The notes beneath the pieces are model-generated. The model was not told the DNA's origin, did not search any database, and saw only the letters and a list, made by a program, of their open reading frames with translations. From positions 1,449,757 to 1,513,756 of the forward strand of contig NZ_OY763408.1 of the NCBI RefSeq assembly GCF_963667405.1: a DNA stretch of 64,000 bases, given 5' to 3'. The position numbers and the translations under genes were made by a program. Positions 57,894-64,000 of this stretch are shown piece after piece (the first letter of the stretch is position 1; the number at the start of each line of letters is the position of its first letter). Origin of the DNA: an uncultured Sphaerochaeta sp. GTDB lineage: Bacteria > Spirochaetota > Spirochaetia > Sphaerochaetales > Sphaerochaetaceae.

Positions 57894-58913
57894 CTAGGGA
57901 TATTGTTTCTTGAAAGCTGTTACCCGAGCACTTGCCGACTCGGTGAAATCGCTGGTGATGCCATCACGAAGATATTGGTAGGCCAATGCCGCGATCATCG
58001 CACCATTGTCCGTACAGAGCTTGAGCGAGGGGAATGCGACCTCATAGCCGCCTTCACGCAGACTGAGCAACTCACTTCTGAGATAGCTGTTTGCTGCAAC
58101 CCCTCCCCCTACGCTCAGGCGCCTGAGTCCGGTTTCCTGCAAAGCAAGGCGTACACGCTTGACAAGCATGTTCACTGCACTGCGCTGGAAGGATGCTGCT
58201 ATGTTCTCCGGGCTCTTCTCACTTACGCCATCCCAGAAGGAGTCCAGCTGGTTGATGGCAGCGGTTTTCAGCCCACTGTAGGAAATGTCGTACGGATGGT
58301 CCTTGGCATGCAGGGAAGAACCGGGAAAGAGGAAAACCAAGGGATTGCCTTGCTTTGCCAGATTGTCTATTGCCACGCCACCCGGATAGCCGAACCCATA
58401 GTGCTTGGCGACCTTGTCGAACGCCTCGCCGATGGCATCATCGATGGTGGTGCCCAGCACTTCGATCGTATCATAGCCATCTACACGGCAAATGACTGTA
58501 TGGCCGCCGCTGACCAACACCCCAAGGTAGGGATATTCCAGTTGTTGTTCTATTTGGGAGGCAAACAGGTGTGCGCGGATATGATCAATGGTGATGAACG
58601 GGAGGTCGAGCGAAGCGGCAAACCCTTTTGCAAAGCTCAAACCCACCAACAGCGAACCGAGCAAACCCGGCCTGTTGGTGACCGCGACAGCATCAATGTC
58701 ACTGCTTTTGAGGCCAGCCCTGTCCAAGGCGGTCTGCACCACGGTGGAAATCCATTCCGTATGGAGACGGGAAGCGAGTTCGGGAACAACACCCTCAAAG
58801 GGCTTGTGCTCCTCTATCTGGGTTGCAATGATATTGCTGAGAATGATTCTGCCATCCTCAACCACTGCAGCTGAGCACTCATCGCAAGAGGTCTCAAGAC
58901 CCAGCACCCTCAT
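57894..58913 (-). CDS. tsaD: tRNA N6-threonylcarbamoyladenosine transferase TsaD
   Basis: Catalytic subunit for the t6A37 modification of tRNAs reading ANN codons. The 339-residue ASKHA protein has LGLETSCDECSAAVVED, the metal-binding His pair in DHIRAHLFASQ, YLGVLVSGGHT and GGGVAANSYLRS. Its start overlaps the stop of the small acidic gene by four bases. The other t6A genes (tsaB, tsaC, tsaE) are not in the window. Confidence 0.96.
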   Translation of the reverse strand: MRVLGLETSCDECSAAVVEDGRIILSNIIATQIEEHKPFEGVVPELASRLHTEWISTVVQTALDRAGLKSSDIDAVAVTNRPGLLGSLLVGLSFAKGFAASLDLPFITIDHIRAHLFASQIEQQLEYPYLGVLVSGGHTVICRVDGYDTIEVLGTTIDDAIGEAFDKVAKHYGFGYPGGVAIDNLAKQGNPLVFLFPGSSLHAKDHPYDISYSGLKTAAINQLDSFWDGVSEKSPENIAASFQRSAVNMLVKRVRLALQETGLRRLSVGGGVAANSYLRSELLSLREGGYEVAFPSLKLCTDNGAMIAALAYQYLRDGITSDFTESASARVTAFKKQYP

Positions 58914-59197
58914 AGATCATCATCCTCGTCATCATCAAATTCATCGAGAAAATCGTCATCGTCGAGCAAGTCCATGTCTTCCAGGTCAAAGGAGAATTCA
59001 TCCTCACTGACCAAGGCGGCGATATCGGCAAGCTCGAGGCCGTTTTCCAACGCAGAAGGAAACATGTCAAGCAGGAACTGTGCAACATCCGGCTGCCAGC
59101 CTACTCCGACTTTCGTCCGCACTTTGCTTTTTCCGGTATTCAGCAAGACAACCACCTCCTGGGCGACGGCATGACTGAACAAAGAATGTGTTTTCAA
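58910..59197 (-). CDS. Small protein with extreme acidic tail, coupled to tsaD
   Basis: The start is TTG 59197 with GAGGG six bases upstream, giving 95 residues. A basic N-terminal half (HAVAQEVVVLLNTGKSKVRT) is followed by about 30 residues dominated by Asp, Glu, Phe and Leu, ending DDDDFLDEFDDDEDDDL. No ATG start is available that keeps the conserved-looking part. I do not recognise the family. The four-base overlap with tsaD suggests joint expression; it may modulate TsaD or another partner by charge, but nothing proves it. Confidence 0.6.
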   Translation of the reverse strand: MKTHSLFSHAVAQEVVVLLNTGKSKVRTKVGVGWQPDVAQFLLDMFPSALENGLELADIAALVSEDEFSFDLEDMDLLDDDDFLDEFDDDEDDDL

Positions 59198-59320
59198 CGT
59201 ATTCCCTCTTACAGGGTAAGCGTACAAGACAAGCGGGGCGAAGGTCAAGGTAAGGTTTGCACTGCACCAGCCTGAAACCAGAGACGGAGCTCTCCTGCAA
59301 ACACGTATGTACAGAAGCGG

Positions 59321-59353
59321 TGATGTACCATTCCCCAAAAGGGATGGTACATC
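59321..59353. other. Stem-loop after the SDR gene
   Basis: GATGTACCAT-T-CCC pairs with GGGATGGTACATC, a 13-base-pair stem with one bulged T. It lies 19 bases past the SDR stop and has no T-run, so it is a 3'-end structure or weak terminator. Confidence 0.55.
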
Positions 59354-59371
59354 CTGCCCAAGGAAAGGAAG

Positions 59372-60115
59372 CTAGAATCCGTACGCCAAGGCTCCCCCGT
59401 CCACCGCATAATCCACACCGGTGATATAGGTGGCATGCTCGGAAAGCAGGAATGCGGCAAGAGAGCCAAGATCACGGGCCTCACCAAAGGCATGCATCGG
59501 CATTCGGTTGAGAATGAATCGCTTGCGTTCCTCGTCCATGACCTGCTTGGTCATCTCGGTAGGAAACCAGCCCGGTGCGATGCTGTTCACCGTAATGTTG
59601 TTCTGTGCCCATTCGACAGCCAAACCTCTGGTCAGTCCGACAATGCCACTCTTGCTTGCACTGTAGGGAACTACCTGCGAAAAGCCCAGATGAGCGGCCA
59701 TGCTGGAGATGTTGATGATCCTTCCCTTGTGCTTTGATGCGGACAGGTAGGGAAAACAGAGCACCGAGAGATTGAACGGAGCGCAGACATTCACCTGCTG
59801 TACCTGGGCAAACTCATCAAAACCCATCTCCTCTGCACGTTTCTTGATGGTAATACCTGCATTGTTGATCAGAAAGTCCAATCCACCACTGCCGGCTATG
59901 CCATCGATGATCGATTTCATCTGCTGTGCATCACAGATATCACCGGCGATATGGGTGACGAGCTCGGGAACCTTTGAGGACTCATCCTTGGGTTTCCCCG
60001 TCCTGCTGACGCAGAACACCTGGGCACCACATTCTGCCAAAACCTCGGAAATAGCCAAACCAATCCCACTGGAAGCACCGGTGACAATCCCTCTCCTACC
60101 CTGCAAATCTATCAT
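59372..60115 (-). CDS. Short-chain dehydrogenase/reductase
   Basis: NAD(P)-dependent oxidoreductase. From ATG 60115 (AAGGAG upstream) the 247-residue protein has the cofactor motif TGASSGIGLA, LINNAG, the catalytic Ser region NISSMAAHLG, YSASK with the catalytic Tyr/Lys, and APGWFPTEM. Its similarity to the SDR at 63244-63996 and its place in the sugar-acid cluster suggest a keto-sugar-acid or polyol substrate. The long shared intergenic region with the enolase gene suggests common control. Confidence 0.88.
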   Translation of the reverse strand: MIDLQGRRGIVTGASSGIGLAISEVLAECGAQVFCVSRTGKPKDESSKVPELVTHIAGDICDAQQMKSIIDGIAGSGGLDFLINNAGITIKKRAEEMGFDEFAQVQQVNVCAPFNLSVLCFPYLSASKHKGRIINISSMAAHLGFSQVVPYSASKSGIVGLTRGLAVEWAQNNITVNSIAPGWFPTEMTKQVMDEERKRFILNRMPMHAFGEARDLGSLAAFLLSEHATYITGVDYAVDGGALAYGF

Positions 60116-60321
60116 GCAACCGCTCCTTGTGATTCTCCTCATATACCAGAGATATTTCTCTGAAATTGCAAGGATAATCCATAATATTCATGGCAACAAT
60201 TCAATATATCACACGTATTCAGTCAATTCAAGCAAGTACCCTGTTTTTGCATAGTGAAAAACTGCGAGTACAGACTAGGCTTTTGCCGCTAGTGAATACT
60301 TCTAATATATCTTATCGGATA

Positions 60322-60335
60322 CCCAAACGTTTGGG
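60322..60335. promoter_or_regulatory. LacI/GalR-type operator palindrome
   Basis: CCCAAACGTTTGGG, a perfect 14-base palindrome with the central CG and AAACG half-sites typical of LacI-family sugar repressors. It lies between divergent genes for sugar-acid catabolism. No regulator gene is in the window. Confidence 0.6.
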
Positions 60336-60584
60336 GAAGTACTATTTCTCTTGCATCAGGTGAACCTCCTTTTGCAACTCTTCACCAAATGAAGCAGTTC
60401 ATGCAGATATCCGCACCACAAAAGCTGACTGAACCGCAGAATTCAGAAACCAGGCATCTGGATACCGCATGGAGTAGTGCTCAGAGGATATAGCAATGTG
60501 AATTCCTTTGATATATTTTTCAAATAAACATTCAATTTCTTTATTTACTGTGATTTGAAAATTTCTGAATGGCATTTTTTGTAC

Positions 60585-60614
60585 TTGCTATACGATTGTT
60601 GCTTATGCTAATAT
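60585..60614 (+). promoter_or_regulatory. Promoter of the enolase-superfamily gene
   Basis: TTGCTA, 18 bases, TAATAT, with a start expected near 60621 and an AGGAG ribosome site at 60654-60658 before the ATG. Confidence 0.5.
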
Positions 60615-60667
60615 ATCTTTGATATTCCCAGAAGCATACAATCGCTAGGGTACAGGAGTGAACAAGC

Positions 60668-61786
60668 ATGCGCATTGAACGATTTGAAACGTGGTGGGTT
60701 GAACGCAACCGCTGTCTCTTTGATAAAAAACGGCAAGGCAATGCAGCCATGCCATGGGATGTGGTGGTACTCAAACTCACCACTGATACAGGCCTTGAGG
60801 GTATCGCCACGGCGTTGGCGGCTCGAAGCGGCAGCATAACCGAAAGCTATCTGCACGAGACGATTGCTCCGGTGGTGCTTGGGCGTGATATCCATGACCG
60901 GGAAAAAATCTGGCATGAGTTCTGGACCATTGACCGCCACCTCACCTTTTTCCCCGTCTACCTCCCCGGTCCGGTCGATGTGGCCCTGTGGGATCTGGCA
61001 GCCAAGGAAGCGAACCTTCCGCTGTACAAGTATCTGGGGGCATACAGAACCCAGTTGCCGGTCTATGCAAGCGGCAATTTCCATGCAACCATCGAGGAAT
61101 ATGTCGAGGAAGCGTTGAAATACAAGGCGCGTGGCATCAAAGGCTACAAGGCTCATCCTGCCGGTCCCATCTCGTTCGACATGAAAGTGCATGAAGAGCT
61201 GAGAAAAGCAGTCGGTGATGAGTATGTGCTCATGAGCGACCCTGTAGCCGAATACTCGTTGCATGAGGCGATCAAAGTGGGAAGACAACTGGAAGAGTTG
61301 GGGTACCATTGGCTGGAAGAGCCGTTCAGGGACTTTGAGCTGGACAAGTACCAACAGCTTTGCAGTGCACTCGACCTGCCCATCGCCGCAACAGAAACCA
61401 CCCGCGGATGCCACTGGGGTGTCGCCCAGTCGATAGCCCAACACGCCGCCGACATCGTGCGTGCGGATGTAAGCTGGAAGGACGGGGTGACCGGCACCAT
61501 GAAGATCGCCCATCTGGCGGAAGCCTTCGGGATGAACTGCGAAATCCATACCACCACGATGAACTATATGGATATTGCCAATCTGCACATAGGCTGTTCC
61601 ATCAGGAACACCGAGTACTTCGAGTACTTTGTTCCCGAAGAGAACTACCAGCTTCCCATGCAGGGGATGCTGCCCATTGATGCACAGGGCATGATCACGG
61701 TTCCCGAAGGAGTCGGTCTTGGAGTCGACCTTGATTGGGACCTCATCAAGCGCAGCTGCAGAAGCTACAAGGAAGCAAGACTGTAG
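60668..61786 (+). CDS. Enolase-superfamily (mandelate racemase type) sugar-acid dehydratase
   Basis: The 372-residue protein has the capping domain and barrel of the mandelate racemase/muconate lactonising group. The barrel Lys/His is in KGYKAHPAG, the three metal ligands are in MSDPVA (Asp), WLEEPF (Glu) and AATETTR (Glu), and the His-Asp pair is in VRADVSW and EIHTTTM. Members with this layout mostly dehydrate aldonic or aldaric acids. Which sugar acid is unknown. The neighbouring uxaC and SDR genes point to hexuronate or aldonate breakdown. Confidence 0.88.
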   Translation: MRIERFETWWVERNRCLFDKKRQGNAAMPWDVVVLKLTTDTGLEGIATALAARSGSITESYLHETIAPVVLGRDIHDREKIWHEFWTIDRHLTFFPVYLPGPVDVALWDLAAKEANLPLYKYLGAYRTQLPVYASGNFHATIEEYVEEALKYKARGIKGYKAHPAGPISFDMKVHEELRKAVGDEYVLMSDPVAEYSLHEAIKVGRQLEELGYHWLEEPFRDFELDKYQQLCSALDLPIAATETTRGCHWGVAQSIAQHAADIVRADVSWKDGVTGTMKIAHLAEAFGMNCEIHTTTMNYMDIANLHIGCSIRNTEYFEYFVPEENYQLPMQGMLPIDAQGMITVPEGVGLGVDLDWDLIKRSCRSYKEARL

Positions 61787-61792
61787 GTAGCA

Positions 61793-61826
61793 AAAAAGGC
61801 GCTCCCCTGATGAGGAGCGCCTTTTT
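61793..61826. terminator. Bidirectional terminator between enolase gene and uxaC
   Basis: A 13-base-pair stem, AAAAAGGCGCTCC / GGAGCGCCTTTTT, with an eight-base loop and T-runs on both strands. It ends both convergent genes. Confidence 0.93.
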
Positions 61827-61829
61827 GGA

Positions 61830-63230
61830 TCAGAATCCGAAATACTCTTTCACGTTGGTGATGCAGAGTCTCTCGATGATTTCCCTCAGATAGGACTCAC
61901 CACCGAAGTACTCTCCCCGTTCCACCAGCCTTGCAAGGTATCGGCAGAGCAGACGGCGGTACAACTCATGACGCGGATAGCTGAGAAAGCTCCTGCTGTC
62001 AGTGAGCATTCCCACGCCCAAGGAGAGAGGATACAGGTTGGAGACGCTCTCGAACTGATGCTCCATCCCATACACCTGATCATTGAACCACCAGGGAGCC
62101 CCCAACTGCACCTTTGCCTTGGCATCGCTGTCGCAGAACCCTGCGGCAAGGACTGCAAAGGTCTCAATCTTGGCCAGGTCGAGTGGATACAGGATCGTCT
62201 TGGGCAGGGTACCGGCCTTGGTGAGGCGATCAAGCAGCAAGCCGATGCTGTGGACACTGCTGCGGTCATCCGTGCAATCGAAGCCGGTGGACTGCCCTAT
62301 CGCTGCAACCTTTGAGGTATTCGCATCAAGAAACGTTCCGACATGCAACTGCATGACAAAGCCATGCTTGTGATAGAGTCTTCCCATCTCAGAGAGAAAC
62401 GCCGTTCGGTAGGCATCAATCTCCAAGCCGGCAAGATCCTTGTTCCCAAGCGCCTTGGAAAAGATCTGCTCAACCTCGGCCTCGGTCGCAGCAACATAGG
62501 AGAAGTACGGAATCCCATCGTCGCTTACGGTTGTCCCCATGCTCTTGAAAAAGAGCAAGCGCTTCTCCAGTGCACCGATGAGATCTGCAAAGCTTGCAAT
62601 GCTGATGCCACTGGCAGCTTCGAGTTTCTTCAGGTAGGAAGCAAACCCTTCCCGCTCACAAAACATTGCCTGGTCGGGTCGGAACGCAGTCAAGATCCTT
62701 GTCTTCGTCTTGCCGGCCAGCTGCCTGTGATAGGAGAGCTCGTCAATCGGGTCTTCGGTCGTGCAGACCAATTCCACGTTGCTCTTCTCCATACACCACT
62801 GCGGCGTGATGTGGTTGCTCTTGATCAGGGCTTTAGTCTGGGCGTAGATGCGCTTTGCATTTTCGGCACAGAGCATCTCCTCGATGCCGAAATAGCGCTT
62901 CAGCTCCAAGGCACACCAGATATACAAGGGATTGCCGATCAGATAGGGCACGATCTCTGCAAACTTACAGAACTTCTCCTCATAGGAAGCTGAACCGGTG
63001 ATGTAGGTCTCCTCGATGCCGAAGGTACGCATGGCCCTCCACTTGTAGTGGTCACCGGCAAGCCACATCTGCCCGATATCCTCGAACTCCCTGTTCTCAA
63101 AGATCTCCTGAGCCTGCACGTGGCAATGGTAATCGATGATCGGAAGGTCCTTAGCATACTGGTTGTACAGATGCTTCGCCAAATCGCTCTCCAAATACAG
63201 ATTTTCGTCAAACACTCTGTTGTCCACCAT
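61830..63230 (-). CDS. uxaC: Glucuronate isomerase
   Basis: Isomerises D-glucuronate to D-fructuronate and D-galacturonate to D-tagaturonate. From ATG 63230 (Met-Val-Asp-Asn) the 466-residue protein has the metal-binding IIDYHCHVQAQEIFEN and the near-C-terminal signature LTDSRSFLSYPRHE. The longer frame upstream lies inside the SDR gene and is rejected. It follows the SDR at 63244 with 13 bases between, so the two form an operon. Confidence 0.95.
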   Translation of the reverse strand: MVDNRVFDENLYLESDLAKHLYNQYAKDLPIIDYHCHVQAQEIFENREFEDIGQMWLAGDHYKWRAMRTFGIEETYITGSASYEEKFCKFAEIVPYLIGNPLYIWCALELKRYFGIEEMLCAENAKRIYAQTKALIKSNHITPQWCMEKSNVELVCTTEDPIDELSYHRQLAGKTKTRILTAFRPDQAMFCEREGFASYLKKLEAASGISIASFADLIGALEKRLLFFKSMGTTVSDDGIPYFSYVAATEAEVEQIFSKALGNKDLAGLEIDAYRTAFLSEMGRLYHKHGFVMQLHVGTFLDANTSKVAAIGQSTGFDCTDDRSSVHSIGLLLDRLTKAGTLPKTILYPLDLAKIETFAVLAAGFCDSDAKAKVQLGAPWWFNDQVYGMEHQFESVSNLYPLSLGVGMLTDSRSFLSYPRHELYRRLLCRYLARLVERGEYFGGESYLREIIERLCITNVKEYFGF

Positions 63231-63243
63231 CCTGACCTGCTCC

Positions 63244-63996
63244 TCAGAACCCGATGAGCGCACCACCGTCGACCGGCAGACACACCCCGTTGATGTACCG
63301 AGCAGCCTCACTGCTCAAATATGCGGCAGCCATGCCGACATCCAACGGCTCGCCTACCTTGTTCATGGGGATTCTTCCCAGAATCTTGTTGAGGCGGGGA
63401 GGATCGTTGTCGGTTGCCTTATGGAACATGGGGGTATCGATCCAGCCCGGGGCGATGGCGTTCACCCGTACGTTGTACGGTCCGCATTCGGTTGCCAGGG
63501 TATGCACCAGGCCAAGCAATCCTGCCTTGGCAGTGGAGTAGCCGGCAACAGCCGGCTGACCGATGTAGCTGGTCATACTGGCCATGTAGAGGATGCTGCC
63601 CATCTGTTGCTGCTTCATGTGCGGCACCAGGGCTTTGGTCAGTGCAAAGGCGCCGACCAAATGGACATCCAGCACACCCTGGTACTCCGCCACCGACATC
63701 TCCTCGATGGGTTTCTTGCAGTGGTTGCCTGCGTTGTTCACCAGAATGGTGATCGGCCCGTGCTCGGCGATGAGCGAATCCACCAAAGCCTGGGTCTTGT
63801 CGGTCTCGGTGATGTTGAACTGGGAGAACGCCACGGCAGAGCCAAACTCCGCAAGGGCTTCCTGGGCCTGCTCCTTCGGTTCAAAACTCAGGACAAGCAC
63901 CTTTGCACCGCTTGCAACCAAGCAGCGGGTAATCGACAAACCCAGACCGGTGGACCCACCGGTGACAATCGCGGTTCTTCCCTCCAGGGAATACAT
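63244..63996 (-). CDS. Short-chain dehydrogenase/reductase, probably a hexuronate-pathway reductase
   Basis: A complete 250-residue SDR with TGGSTGLGLS, LVNNAG, the Ser of MASMTSYIG, YSTAK and APGWIDTPM. Immediately upstream of uxaC, an SDR is expected to reduce fructuronate or tagaturonate, since the Bacillus mannonate oxidoreductase UxuB is also an SDR. Gluconate or other keto-acid reduction is equally possible on sequence alone. The gene begins four bases from the window edge, so its promoter and further operon members are out of view. Confidence 0.85.
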   Translation of the reverse strand: MYSLEGRTAIVTGGSTGLGLSITRCLVASGAKVLVLSFEPKEQAQEALAEFGSAVAFSQFNITETDKTQALVDSLIAEHGPITILVNNAGNHCKKPIEEMSVAEYQGVLDVHLVGAFALTKALVPHMKQQQMGSILYMASMTSYIGQPAVAGYSTAKAGLLGLVHTLATECGPYNVRVNAIAPGWIDTPMFHKATDNDPPRLNKILGRIPMNKVGEPLDVGMAAAYLSSEAARYINGVCLPVDGGALIGF

Positions 63997-64000
63997 GACT

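Larger units (their letters stand above)
60116..60667. other. Long AT-rich intergenic region
   Basis: 552 bases between the two divergent catabolic genes, clearly more AT-rich than the surroundings and without a credible reading frame. It contains the 14-base palindrome at 60322-60335, a nine-base inverted repeat TTTTCAAAT (60517-60525) / ATTTGAAAA (60553-60561), and the enolase promoter. Nothing else was recognised. Confidence 0.7.

Noticed and set aside
60116-60667. Small ORF or ncRNA in the AT-rich intergenic region
   Set aside because: No frame with a ribosome site, and no terminator-ended structured element, was found.
1-64000. CRISPR arrays, insertion sequences, prophage or integrase genes
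   Set aside because: No regularly spaced repeats, transposase-like or integrase-like proteins, or phage genes were recognised anywhere in the window.

Overview
The window looks like chromosomal DNA of a spirochaete, most likely Sphaerochaeta or a close relative. The basis is mid-range GC by eye, a eukaryote-like isoleucyl-tRNA synthetase, a PUR-domain protein of the Borrelia BpuR kind, periplasmic proteins whose signal peptides end in an Ala-Ala-Gly stretch, a complete rnfCDGEAB operon, and many densely packed, overlapping housekeeping genes. The genus is inferred from gene content and protein character; no database search was possible.

Layout. Positions 1-7.4 kb (minus strand): an rnf operon (electron transport coupled to ion pumping), a degenerate GH57-like protein and the 5' part of prfB with its programmed frameshift. 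7.4-17 kb: a P-loop/Asp23-like protein, poly(A)/CCA polymerase, hisS, a DEAH helicase, aroB, then a cysteine desulfurase-thiI pair for tRNA thiolation. 17-21.3 kb: a double BadF-type activase coupled to an HgdB-like protein, a probable ATP-driven low-potential reductase of unknown substrate. 21.3-24.8 kb: pgl-zwf (oxidative pentose phosphate entry) against a convergent phosphohexomutase. 24.8-29 kb: a ferric-iron-type ABC importer with a hairpin between two of its genes. 29-34.4 kb: ileS, a lipoprotein, a zinc ribbon protein and trpS.

34.5-45.3 kb is mostly information processing: a second CCA/poly(A) polymerase, rpmF-acpP-rnc, coaD, the rpsP-khpA-rimM-trmD-rplS operon, ffh, a short smc that appears to lack a hinge, and rnhB. 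45.3-51.4 kb holds a GNAT enzyme, a PUR-domain protein, tRNA-Gly, and a tightly coupled four-gene operon ppk - CHAD protein - ParA-like ATPase - phosphofructokinase. That operon is the best candidate in the window for an undescribed system: polyphosphate synthesis, binding, possible granule positioning, and a sugar kinase with an altered phosphoryl-donor site. 51.5-59.3 kb: two tandem M29 aminopeptidase paralogues (the first with lost metal ligands), coaX, an ABC-F protein, tRNA-Gln/tRNA-Glu, apt and tsaD with a small acidic partner. 59.3-64 kb: a sugar-acid (uronate) catabolic cluster with two SDR oxidoreductases, a mandelate racemase-type enolase and uxaC, with a LacI-type palindrome in the one long intergenic region.

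No CRISPR array, insertion sequence, prophage, integrase or rRNA gene was seen. None of the three tRNA genes encodes its CCA tail, which agrees with the CCA/poly(A) polymerase-type genes present.
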